DNA of 64,000 nt. It comes from Xenopus tropicalis (lineage: Eukaryota > Chordata > Amphibia > Anura > Pipidae). The position numbers and the translations under genes were made by a program. This document shows, in pieces, positions 1 through 12,600 of the stretch. Position 1 is the stretch's first letter. Every line of letters starts with the position of its first letter. The DNA lies in the NCBI RefSeq assembly GCF_000004195.4, contig NC_030677.2, positions 176,626,019 to 176,690,018 on the forward strand, written 5' to 3'. Below the pieces are notes generated by a model that was not told the DNA's origin, ran no database searches, and saw only the letters and a program-made list of their open reading frames with translations.

Positions 1-39
1 TTATTATGTACGTTTTCGTAAAGATTTAAAAAAAAAAAA

Positions 40-420
40 AAAAAAAAGGGAGGGGGAAGGGTATAAATAGCCAGGGGCGATTGATGGTGGGCTTATTGGC
101 TCCTGAGGAAGCGTGCCGTGAGCACGCGAAACGCGTTGTGCATTTTGTTGTGTCTGATATACTGCTTCACACTGTAAGTAGCCTGCATTGTGCAGGGGCT
201 TTATTTTACATATTAAACAATTTTATAATATTTTCGATTCCTCTTCATTCCATATACTCTGAGGACTAAGGATACACTGCAATAGCCGAATTGATTTCTC
301 TACATGCTCTTATTTCAATCAAATCTGGTGAGCTTTTACTTTGGACACATCGTGTGGGTGTGATACACTGCATTGGGCTGATGTATAAGCACTTTTGATT
401 GCTCGATTCACATTTTGCAC
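40..420 (+). other. Possible repeat with a TATA-like box and a palindromic block
   Basis: A GTATAAATA box at about 60-68 follows a poly-A/G-rich tract; then GTGCCGTGAGCACGCGAAACGCG at about 114-135 has two overlapping palindromes. I recall similar CGCGAAACGCGT sequence in frog repeats. It could be the promoter end of a repeat; no gene follows that I can support. Confidence 0.3.
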
Positions 421-854
421 CAAATTAGAACGCTAAAAATCTTTTAGCGTTTTAGTCACAAATAAAGTTTTGTACGTATTGCACTGGAAGAATCATTAGT
501 TGAGTATAGCAAATTGAACATCTGTAAAAGAACAGGAGGCTGGAGATGGTGCAGGACAAGAGTTTCCGGACACCCAGTTTGAAAAGTGCAAGCCTAGGAA
601 CAAACAGCTACACAGTGTATGAATGAAACTGATAAACAAAGTCTTATCTGCTAGGAAATAGATGTACTGCCAGTTTTACACAGGACATGGCTGATAAGTT
701 GTGGTGCCTGCAGAAGAGATAAAGCAATATCTGTAATGAGTAAATGTAAAGTGCAAATGTCCAATTTCTGTGTTTTTCATTTGCAGGTAACTGATTGGGC
801 TGGTTACTCTTCCCCAGGTACTCTTACAACACTTTCCCTTTTAAATTCATTGTA

Positions 855-1167
855 CAGGAATGGGATCCGTTATCCAGAAAGCTCCGAACTACAGAAAGCC
901 CATCGCCCACAGACTCCATTTTAATCAAATAATTCAGAATTTTAAAACTGATTTCCTTTTTCTCTGTAGTAATAAAACAGCATCTTGTAATTGATCCCAA
1001 CTAAGGTATAAATAATCCTTATTGGAGGCAAAACAATCCTATTAGGGTTAATTAATGTTTTATTGATTTTTTAGCAGACTTAAGGTATGGAGATCCAAAT
1101 TATGGAAAGACCCCTTATCCGGAATACCTTCAGTCCCGAACATTCTGGATAACAGGTCCTATCCCTG
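855..1167. repeat. Xenopus interspersed repeat with GGGATCCGTTATCC ends (copy 1)
   Basis: CAGGAATGGGATCCGTTATC at the left and CTGGATAACAGGTCCTATCC at the right form imperfect inverted ends. Interior words TGATTTCCTTTTTCTCTGTA and AATAATCCTTATTGGAGGC recur in the copy at 57731. Superfamily uncertain. Confidence 0.75.
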
Positions 1168-3845
1168 AACACGATTTGATTTTAAAGTTTTTTAGTTTAA
1201 AATCTTTATGTGACTTTTAGTTTTAGTCACGTAACTCTTCTTTATTGCAGTAGGCTGTGCTGTACACTAATTCCTCGGACAATTGTTGGGGTCTGAAACA
1301 TAGGGAGATATAGTGACTTGTGGCGATGAGCAACATTTTTTACCAGGTTTCACCATGAAAACGCCCATAGACTCCAATAGCTGCAAAAAAAAGTTGTGCA
1401 TTAAAAAAACATCCATTAATATTAATGCATTTTGCACATTTTTGCCCTGTCGTGAATACTTGAAAAGTATCCAATATTGACAGGTTAGATATGATCAGTG
1501 TGTGTATGTCTAATTCTTCTTCAATCACTTTAGGTCTGGATATAAAAGATTTACTAAAAGAAGCAGTAACTTTCCCTTGGGATTGTTACATACATGAGGA
1601 AATGTAGTTCTATGAGGGGCATCTTATAGAGACTCTTAATAGGGCAGATTAAGTGGTTTTTGCGAGTATTTAGTCATACATTTATTTATTCCTGCAAAAC
1701 ATATAGCAAGCTGTAGAGAGACATTAACTAACAAAGTTATCAGACATAAAAAGCGATTGCAGCTATTACTGCCTTAATGAAGGGAACAAATCAGATGGTT
1801 AAGGTTTTCCTTGGCTGCGGATACGCTATTGCATGTTCAAATTGGTGGTAACACCACATTTAAAGATAATTGTTATAGAAGCTTCAGCCAAAATCGCAAA
1901 TTGAATTCAGAAATTCATCTGGTATCAGTTAGCAATCCTGTTTAATTTAAAGCAGTTTAGGCAGATAATAAATCCATCTGAAAGTTCCCTTGACATCTGG
2001 TAATCAGAGGAGAACCCAGGCAATGCAAAAACAGAGAAAGGGATCCATTGGTTTAGTGAAATCCGTTGGTCATTTCAGGCTGACAATCTACAAGTTTCTG
2101 ATCAGACTTCTGTCCCTCAACAGTACGCTCGGACCTAAGGCCATGAGCAATAGCAGCCACACCAGCTATAATGTCCCATGGATACCTGTGAACATGGCTA
2201 TAGCCCAGACCTGCTATCTGTAACCTGCTCTGTCTGAGTGCTTGAAACATTCTTTTAATTTTAATGGTATTAATTACCAAAAAACTTCCTTCTTTGAATG
2301 TTTCTTTTCATTAGTAGAGATTAAATAATCCAGACATTGAATAAAAGACCACCTTCGTCTTACAATATTTGGGACCTTTTAACTTATATAAAACCATTGC
2401 ACTTTCCTACTAGATTTCCAAGAGTATCAGATACGTGTATACCACAACATCTCATTCTTACCGGCCTATGGTTCTTGTTACTCTCCTATCTCTATTGTAT
2501 CCATCAAGTTCTAGAGCTGCATTACTCCTTCCTCTTGTATTTACGGATAACTGTATTATTTTTAATATTCATAACAAGATGGCTGCAAAGCACCATGTGA
2601 GACTATGAAACATGCAATTGGGAGCGTGTCAAAGGTCAGTTCCTACCTGTATTAAGGAACCTGCACAGGTATCATTTGCAGCCCCGTCCTGGAAGACATT
2701 TGGGTAAAACCATACAATTTATTCCTACCTTCTCATTGTGAAGTTTTCAGTTAAAACCATAAAAACCTGAGAAGGCAGTTCTGTATCAGCAGTGACAAAC
2801 CTTTTATGAGTGCACTGCAGATTTATAATATACATATAATTCGTGCCAGTTTACGTACATTCTATTGCCCTGACATGACAATACAAGGATTAATATAAAT
2901 ACTATAGCTATGATAAATGAATCAGTTCAGATGGTTTGGATTAAGATTTTGATTCCAGCAGACTGATCTGTGGCTGCTAGATGGTATTTAGATGCAACAT
3001 AAAATTAGAAATCCATTACTGAGGATGATGGAGAAAAATACATTGCAAAGCCCCCAAATACATCATTTGAGATGAATAATAGCAAGATATTAGAGCTTGC
3101 TTGCTTTATATATCCCTGAATCTAGTGAATCTCAGCTGCTCTCTACCCTCTGGGTCCCTATTTTTAGCCATATCCCACTGGGAAGAATAAACATCCTGCT
3201 CAGGATTTATTTTCTTACATGCTTTAGTGTCATTTGCACAAAAAAATAAATAAATAAATGAAAAAGTGGCTGTACAGAACTGTGTTTAGTGTCAATCTGA
3301 ATCTCATGGACAGTCGCCAGCGACTGAATTGTGAGATACTCCATGATACTCCAACTGCATGTCTGCAATATAATAAACAGATATGAAAGTTGTGCAATAG
3401 TTCCGCAGCTGTGTTATGGGCAAGGGCACACGGGATGTTTTTACACTGCATTTTAAAAACACAGATTTGAGCGTAAATATGCTAATAAAACCACACATGG
3501 CTGATGATGGGCGATTCTCAGGCAAATGTAAGGTCACCAAGCATCATTAAGCAATGTAATTAATTACAACACGAAAGTTACACCGCTAATAGGTTCAGGC
3601 ACTAGCAACCTTGCAAGAGTTTTGCTGCCATTCTGTAAATACTCAGCGTACAGCGTACTTCAGCTTAGTATATAGGCTACCATGCGGATCCCATATTGCT
3701 CCATGGAATGGAGTTTTGTAGGCATATTGGCGTTTTGGCACAAGAACACACACAATGGTGTAGCCTGGTGGATCTCTGCTTGTAAGTGCACCTTGGGATT
3801 ACAATACTGTGTATCCCATCATTTCCTATAGGGCTGCATATTATG
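1168..3845. other. Intergenic, no gene recognised
   Basis: AT-rich sequence with only short chance frames. I see no splice-compatible coding block and no repeat with clear ends. Confidence 0.5.
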
Positions 3846-4370
3846 TTAAAGTGGACCCGTCACCCAGACATAAAAAGCTGTATAATAAAAGTCCTTTTCA
3901 AATTAAACATGAAACCCAAAATAATTTTTTTATTACCACATCCATACCCATTATAAAAGCATTTTAAAATCCCAGCTGTCAATCATATAATGCCTGCCCC
4001 GCCTCTATGCCTTAGGCATAGGGGTGGGGCAGACAGTTACTTTAACTTTCAATTCAGAACTTCTTAGATGTCACTGCACTCCTCACATCCCCCCTCCCTC
4101 CTCACCATGTAACTGTGTAACCAGTGCATGGACATGGGTATCAGGTCCCCCCCATACTGGCACAGAAACAAGATATTGGCAGGATGCAATGCCTGCTTTG
4201 ATAACAATGTCCACAAAATGGCCCCTGCCTGCTTGCTGCAATTGTGAATTCAAAGGCTGAAGAAAATAAGATTAAAATAATTTATATAGTGTAAGTAAAG
4301 TTTATTTTGTTTGCCAAACACAATAGAAAACAATGTGAAATTATTTCTTAAGGTGACAGGTCCGCTTTAA
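3846..4370. mobile_element. TTAA-flanked MITE (AAGYGGACCYGTCACC family)
   Basis: Left end TTAAAGTGGACCCGTCACC, right end GGTGACAGGTCCGCTTTAA, with TTAA at both boundaries. The interior has a Pro-rich-looking GC stretch but no credible gene. Kolobok/T2 or piggyBac-type by target site. Confidence 0.8.
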
Positions 4371-4664
4371 TGTACGCTGAAATCCATGTTTTTAAAAATG
4401 TTACATAGAACTGCTCCATGTGCCCTTGCCTTTCCTTTGAAAATGTATTCAAATATTTGTTATAAGCTCTAGATAAAAATTGCTACTATCAGTAATTTGC
4501 TGGTAACCATTCCATAGTTGTACTCAATTTTCTCTTGGAAATTTCAAGCAACCTGGATATATGGCTACTATGGTCATCTGCATCAGGTAGGGCAGTGGTT
4601 ACTAAACTTTGGGGCTGGCCCACTTGGGGGGCAAAGCCCATGTTCTTTGTCAAACATATCAGAT

Positions 4665-5222
4665 AATAGGGCTTCTCCAGCAGAATTCGGCATTGAAATC
4701 CATTTTTCAAAAGTGCAAACAGATTTTTTTATATTTAACTTTGAAATTTCACATGAGGCTAGCCATATTCATAATTTCCCAGTGTGCCACAGCCATGTGA
4801 CCCATGCCCTGATAAACTTCAGTCACACTTTAATGCTGAGCTGCAAGTTGGAGTGATATCACCTCCCACCACCCAATCAGCAGAATAATGGGAAGGCAGC
4901 AAGATAACAGCTCCCAGTAGATATCAGAATAGCACTCAATAGAAAGAAATCCAAGTCCGGTTTGGGACTCCTCCAGATACATTGGAGTAGGAGAAACAAT
5001 AGGTTATCTGAAAGCAGTTCTAATGTGTAGTGCTGGCTCCTTCTGAAAGCTCAGACTCAGGCACAATGCACTGAGATGGCTCCTACACACCAATATTACA
5101 GCTAAAAAAAATACTTTTGTTAGTTCAATAATAAAATTTTAAATGGTAGAGTGAATTATTTGCTATATAAACAGTGTAATTTACAAATAAAATAACACCA
5201 TAAATATTATGACATAATTCAT
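4665..5222 (+). repeat. T2-type interspersed repeat, family with four copies here (copy 1)
   Basis: Marker words: AGCCATGTGACC, AAACTTCAGTCACACTTTA, GAGCTGCAAGTTGGAGTGAT, CCAATCAGCAGAA, ATGTGTAGTGCTGGCTCC. Copies 2-4 are at 30929, 42321 (inverted) and 45027. The right end is decayed in this copy; elsewhere it ends CCCTTTAA. Confidence 0.8.
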
Positions 5223-5469
5223 TGGGATTCAGAGTAAGCACTTTTTTTTTCGCTTCCATGATTTCTGATAGAGGGATAGGGGAAAGAAGCTACCGTGCTC
5301 AATGTCACCTCATTAGAATAAAATCTGTCACAGAATATGATTTTTACTGTACTAACAACCAGTCCCTAAAATGTAAGAAGAGTCTTGTACTTCTGTGTGG
5401 ATGTTATCTACTCCACATCGTTATACCTTGACTTTGAAAGCAAAAAGCACCACAACCAAATAAAACATT

Positions 5470-6508
5470 ATACAAAAAAACTTTATATTATAATTTATAC
5501 AAGAGATTTTGTGCAAGCATGGAAGTGAGTCTGCATCAAAAGTTTACATCCATATTAACATCTTTCAAGACATAGCAGTTATTAGAGCAACATTTTATCA
5601 GTGATCTTAAAAACCTATGCATCCAAAGCTCTAAAATTGAATTGTACTTTTTCACCCCAAATATTCCTTTTCATAATCAAACAGGTCAGTCATAGATGTG
5701 CCCCCAACTGAAAAAGCAACACTCATTGTAAGATACCACAGTAAAGAAGAAAGTGACAGTATCCCTATACCTGTTGCTCTAAAGGAGATGTAGGTCATTA
5801 GACACCAGGTACATCACTTAAGGAAAAGGAGGTCTAAGCAGAATATATTTAAGGGAAGTAAAGTTGGAGGAAATCCCATGTGACATGCTTTGGGCTTTTT
5901 GGCACTCATAAGTGCTGGACTTTTCAGTATGAGAAATCCCAGAAATGGTCAGTGAATCTGGTGTAAGCGCCAGACTATTTACCTCAAAGAGTGTAATGCC
6001 CATGTTCGCCAATGGAGAGACAGATGCCGCTTTAAACAGACAATTAGATTAGTAGCTCACTGGACTCTTCACTGAAGAATGGCACCATGTCCATGTTTCT
6101 TCCATAAGAGAGGTGGCTGCAAAGCCTATTTACAGTCAGTGAGTAGCATCCATTTTTCTATAAGAGGCAGCAGGTAGGCGAGCTGCCAGCTTGAGCTCTG
6201 TATAGTCCAATGTTTAACAAGCAACTGGAATACAGTGTTTTTTTAACAAAGTGTAATACAGAGGGAGTTTGGATCGCTCTACAGCTTTATGGCAATAATG
6301 TGGTGATTACCACACTTTGTAATAAATACACTCTCGCTCCTCAGCATTCGCACACAAAAAAAAAAAAAGAGGAATTTTTTTTTGTTTTTCGCCCTGAGCT
6401 GTCAAAAACACTCAAATAGTGCAAACAGTGTTGCAATTTCCACCCTCGCTTCTGCAAAAGAAACAGAGCAACAGTTCAACGTAAGAAGTTCTCTGGAACA
6501 TGGAAATT
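5470..6508 (-). other. lnpep: Probable LNPEP 3' UTR (end not determined)
   Basis: This largely unique sequence follows the LNPEP stop codon and is not claimed by any repeat I recognise. It has an A-rich/T-rich tract at about 6352-6385. I saw no AATAAA on the minus strand between 5225 and 6508; TATAAA-type variants occur near 5483 and 5497. The true cleavage site may lie further left, since LNPEP 3' UTRs are long in mammals. Confidence 0.4.
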
Positions 6509-6652
6509 CTAGTGTGAGGACTGCAACCAGGTCTTAAGGCTATCAAGGTTGTTTTTCATCCATTCGATGTTAAACTTGATTGTCTCCACGGCCTCTTTGA
6601 CGCACCACATTTCTCGGCTCTTCCCCTTGGTTGAATTAAAAAATGCAATAAC
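6509..6652 (-). CDS. lnpep: LNPEP exon 18 (C-terminus and stop)
   Basis: 144 nt coding: 47 residues plus TAG. It encodes [20 protein letters not shown] followed by [11 protein letters not shown], close to the mammalian end but with a slightly longer tail after the terminal Trp-Leu. Acceptor CTATTTCAG. No ORF longer than 60 codons covers it. Confidence 0.95.
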   Translation of the reverse strand, partial: VIAFFNSTKGKSREMWCVKEAVETIKFNIEWMKNNLDSLKTWLQSSH

Positions 6653-9600
6653 CTGAAATAGGAAAGCACTTTTTTTTAGCTTTGTGCCAATAATTACTGC
6701 TAAAAGTCATAATCAATAAAGAAACTATGATCATCAATTAAGAGGCTCTGTGCGTGTGTGTAACTGACACTGGGGCAGGGACTGATGTCATTGTGAAATA
6801 ATTTGGAGATAGGATAAATATAGTACAATCGAGAAGTACTAGAAGTTACCAGTAATGGGATCCAGTTAAGACCAAAAAAAGGGAATGTTTTGGGCACTCT
6901 GTTCTCATTGTCAAGGAAAAAGTAAAATAGTGAAAACAGACTTGGAGATGGAGCAAATGTTACCTATAGGATGTATTTTTTATACAAATGAGTACAGTTA
7001 CATGTTCCTGTTGCAACAAATTATTCTAAAATAGCCTGAAACATCTGTGATATGGCCTTTCAAATGTGCAGCCTTTACTCCACCCTCACTGAATCTGAGG
7101 AGAGCACCAGGTTTATTGTGCTGTGCGCTTGAAGCCAAGGATGCTAAACCTGAAGACCGCTTTTTGGTGGGATTGAAGCAAACAAGACCATGTTTGAACC
7201 ACTCTTTGTCAACTATCATTTTGTTACTAACCTCATTTAAATGGGTATCAGTGGAAAAGTGGTAGGTAGTCGTGGAAACGATACTCTGTATAGGAAAAGA
7301 TCCAGGCATGAACCTAAAACAGAATGTCCATTAATGCATATTTTTCTAAAAGAGTAATAGTGAATTTAAAGCAAACTGAGGCCATGAGGTCCCCAGTGCC
7401 TGATATCAAACTTTCCTACCTTTGGAGGAAGTCAGGCCCCTTTGTGCCCCCATAAAAAACACATTTTATAGCGCTTGGGTCGAGAAATTCTAGGGACTGT
7501 AGCACTAAAAGTAGTGCAATTTTTAACAGCCACAATTTCAACGTTGTCTATCTCCTTAAAACATATTATCAAGATAGTTCAATGGTAAAATATAAGGAAA
7601 AAGTGCTATGGAATCCCCTGGTGGCACAGCACATGCATACTTACAGCTGGTGCACTGGCATGTATGGTTTAAATGCCAAACAGGGAATGGATTGTTCCTC
7701 TGGTACAGAGCCAAATGAATGGGAGACAAAAGAAAAAACAAAAAAACCCACAACAAAAGACACAACCATACTTTTCCCTAGATAATCACATTTCATTTTA
7801 TTATTCTATCTTCTGTTTAATCCTGGATGACTGTGTAAAACAGAAGTTAAGCAGATGTGTTTAAAGGATCCACTCCTTTTAACCACAATCCTCCATAAAC
7901 TGAACTTTATTTTCACTTTTACAACAGGCACTTTATGCGCATTTAAAAACATTTTAGCAGTTCTCACTTACATGGTTATGTAGGGCATGTGCTGCCCACC
8001 AAATCTGAAATATCCCTACCACAACTATAATTAATACAGTTATATGCACAATTTTTCCATTTCCAAATTGCCAGAAATGTAATAATAGGACTAGCAATCA
8101 GGGCTGTGGAGTCGGTAGATAAATTCTCCGACTCCTCAGTTTCTGATACTTCCGACTCCTCTGTTTTTAATATGCTAATGTATTTAGTGAAGCATACAGT
8201 CAATGAAAAGCATGCTTCATGGTCACTCAACGTGTTCGTTTATGCACTGCGTGCATTGGGCTTTATTCTTATAGCAGAGAAGTAATTAATAAAGACTGTT
8301 TGTGAATTGGGACATTTAAACTTGCTTTATTTTTTTATTTTTTTTTATTCCCATTTAAATTTAGTAGGAGTCGGAGTTGGAGTCGGTTCATTTTTTGCCG
8401 ACTCCGACTCCAGGTACCCAAAATTGCCTCCGACTCCAGGTACCCAAAATTGCCTCCGACTCCACAGCCCTGCTAGCAATATGCAACTGATAGCACATTT
8501 CATAGACTTTGCTTAAAAGCAGCCACTGACAAAAACGAGGAAGAAGATGTCTTCCCAAACCTCACCAATCCAATTAAGCCAAACAATGAGGCTTTAAACA
8601 TGACAGTATTTCTCTTTTGGGTTATATGGGAGGGGGGACTTTTAAAATGAGATCTGCAGCCATATTATTAACAGGGATACTTACTTCTGAGTTATCAAAT
8701 CCCAGTTCTGCTTGGCAAATTCCCAGGCCAGCAAATACCCAGGTGAACCTTTAGAAATGAATCCTAAAACAGCAGGCAGCTCCTGAGATCTTATCAAGCC
8801 CCCATCAAGACTCTCTTGCATCAACCTGATAGGAACATTGTGAGGTTATACAATTAGCCACTATTTATAGATTCGAAACCATTTTTTTAAGGGCACAAGA
8901 AGAATTGATTTAACCACATAACCCACGTATTTTATTTTTTTATATTTTCGTTTTATAAGATTATAAGATATAGAAGATACGGCTTACTTCTATGAAGTAT
9001 GACATCATTACAATAATGTATAGATGGGATATATAGCACAATAAAATAAGCAAAACAACTTGTAGGAAAAGTACAACAGTCAGTATACCCAAGGTTAAAA
9101 TACAGTATACATCACCAACCATCAACCAAGTACCAACCTTTAATGTAATCTCCTAGCTAATACCCCCTCATCCTCAGTGTGCAATCCTCCTTCATCCCCT
9201 TCTTGTCCCCCTATAACCCTGCATCCCTACTCCACTATTCCCTTTCCCTTCTGCTAAGGCTGCATTCTCACTCTGGCTCTGCATTCTCTCTAGGGATGCA
9301 CCGAATCCACTATTTTAGGATCTGGTGAACCCTGATTCCTTTGTGAAAGATTCAACTGAATACCAAACCGAATTTGTATGAAGATTAGGACATGAGCTTG
9401 TTTATGTGACAAAAAGTCACAAAGTGAATTTGGTTCGCCCAGAGGCATGGATTTGGCCGAATCCAAATCGTACTGAAAAAAGGCTGAATCTTGGGCGAAT
9501 CCTGAACTGCATCCTGGATTTGGTGCATCCCTAATTCTCTCCCAGTTAAGCAGAAACCCCCTCACACTCCATCTATCACTCTCACCACAAAATTACACCC

Positions 9601-12600
9601 GCTTGATCTGGAGAGATTGGAATATGGCATAATATAAGCCAGATTTTTGTTTTAAAATATTGGCAAGGATACAAGTGTAATCAGCACACTGGATTGTTAG
9701 AGTTCTAGGTCTAACTGTAAATATTCTTTAGTATTCCAATAACAATGCAGTGAACATGGGATATACTGCAAGTAAAGAAAGATGGCAGATGCACAGGTTA
9801 TGCACATAATCATTGCTGAGGTACCAATATTGCTGAAGTACAGCATGCAGCCCAAGAAAGGCTAAATATACAAACAACTATCAATTTAGCCCACTGAGAT
9901 TTATAATTCTATTCAATTTGTTATTTTATATAATAACTACAGTTACATTTTTTTCAGCATGCCACACTATATTTCTTGTCCTAGATAACCTTGTGTTTTA
10001 CTTGTACATGCCCAAGTAAAACCACTACTAATGGTTTGGTTACTAATCCACATACCACTGTAATTTTCGGCCATTATCTGTACTTGCAAGAGCTTCAAGA
10101 ATTTTCCTCTTTTCTGTCTCATAGAGGGAAGTTGTATATTTATCCCAGAGAAAGGCCCAGCCTTCTGCAGTTTTTGCTCCAACCTTAAACACAACCTTCA
10201 TAACATCGGTGGGAATTCTAAGGAAACAAAACACACACTTTAGCTTCTAGGTAACTCAGCAGCATATTACAGATGTGAATAAAAAAAACGAAGTACTTCA
10301 AAGCACTAGGGCAAAGTCCAATTTCTTTTTTTTGTATATTCTGATTTTAGATAAGGTGACCTCTTCCTTTATACTGAAGTGGTCTGCCATTTTTACTTGG
10401 ATGAATATTGGAATGGTCTTGGGAACCCTTATTAACAGAGCTAATTTTCCTGCTGATGCCGGTCTCCACCAACTGAAGAACACTTCATGATGCAGCTGCT
10501 AATATTAATTCTACATGCAGACACAGCAGACACAGCAGCCCTGTAATAGAAAAGTTATGCTTTCTTGATCCAAGTAGGCACAACTGCCGGTACTGGTGAT
10601 CAACTCCAATTTAATGCTGTGTCTTACCTTGTGTTATTAAGACGCCAAATATTAAATAGCTCCATTGCTTTATCTACACAACTTTGAAGGCCACTTGAAC
10701 AGGCAAAATCCAAGAGAGAGGATCTCAATTCTCGTTCAGCCAGTGTTCCTTCATCTTCCCATGTTTGGTTGATAAGATTAGAGAGTAGTTTTAAACCACG
10801 TTCCTAAAATGAAATTGATGTTACACTAAGGCTTATAGATGCCATATATCTGCAGCTCTTTCTACCACTTGGAGACATATGTACAGTGGATATAAAAAGT
10901 CTACACACCCCTGGTAAAATATGTCAGGTTCCCCTGGTAAAAATGAGACAAAAATAAATCATTTCAGAACTTTTTCCACCTTTAATGTGACCTATAAACT
11001 GTACCACTCAATTGAAAAACAAACTGAAATCTTTTAGGTGGAGGGAAGAAAACCAAAAAAACTAAAATAATGTGGTTGCATAAGTGTGCACACCCTTAAA
11101 CCAATACTTTGTTGAAGCACCTTTTGATTTTATTACAGAACATTTTGACTTTGCAAGATTTGCCCACTCTTCTTTGCAGAAACACTCCAAATCTGTCAGA
11201 TTGTGAGGGCATCTCCTGTGCACAGCCCTCTTCAGATCACCCCACAGATTTTCAGTCAGATTCAGGTCTGGGGTCTGGCTGGGCCATTCCAAAACTTTAA
11301 TCTTCTTCCGGTGAAGCCATTCCTTTGTTGATTTGCATGTATGGTCATTGTCATGCTGAAAGATGAAGTTCCTCCTCATGTTCAGCTTTCTAGCAGAAGC
11401 CTGAAGGTTTTGTGCTAATATTGACTGAAAAGGCTTTCCCCTTGCCACTCTACCCCATAGCCCAGACATATAAAGAATACGGGAGATTGTTGTCACATAT
11501 ACCACACAGCCAGTACTTGCCAGATATTCCTGCAGCTCCTATAATGTTGCTGTAGGCCTCTTGGTAGCCTCCCTGACCAGTTTTCTTCTTGTCTTTTCAT
11601 CAATTTTGGAGGGACGTCCAGTTCTCGGTAATGTCACTGTTGTGCCATATTTTCTACACTTGATGATGACTTCACTGTGTTCCGTGGTATACCTAATGCC
11701 GTGGAAATTCTTCTGTACCTTCTCCTGACTGATATCTTTTAACAATGAGATCCCTCTGATGCTTTGGAACTCTCTGTGGACCATGGCTTTTGCTGAGGGA
11801 TGCGACTAAAAAAGACCAACTAGAGCAGCTGAACTTTATTTGGGGTTAATCAGAGGCACTTTAAATGATGGCAGGTGTATGCTGACTCCTATTTAACATG
11901 ATTTTGAATGTGATTGCTTAATTCTGAACACAGATACATCCCCAGTTAGAAGAGGGTGTGCACACTTATGCAACGACATTATTTTAGTTTTTTTGGTTTT
12001 CTTCCCTCCACCTAAAAGATTTCAGTTTGTGTGGTACAGTTTATAGGTCACATTAAAGGTGGAAAAAGTTCTGAAATGATTTATCTTTGTCTCATTGTTG
12101 TACAGCACAGGAACCTGACATTTTAACAGGGGTGTGTAGACTTTTTATATCCACTGTATGTACACTGTCAATATTTACATAGATCATGATATAATTGATT
12201 AAACTGTAATTGCAAGTACTATTCTCAAATAATTCTTGAATTTCTGAAAGGTTTCCACCTTTCACAGCTTATTGTCAGGACACCCCCTGCCAGTAAAAGC
12301 TGAGTTTTGAAGATTCATAGATGCCATAATAACATTTCTAATTATACCATGGTGGAGGATAAACTCACACAAGTAATGCAGCCAATGTGGGAGATAATCG
12401 TGTTATTGATATGATGCCATAACATTTTGGCGGCCATATATTTGTTAAACAATCTCTTCAAAATATATGTGTATGCATGGGAATATACTGGAGTAATTTT
12501 AAAGTGTTGAAATTAGACAAAGTGTGTAGGGGATAATTTTGCTTAAAAGAAACCTTGGGAATTAGTCCCTTGTCTCTTGTTGGTGGCAATTACCATGACT

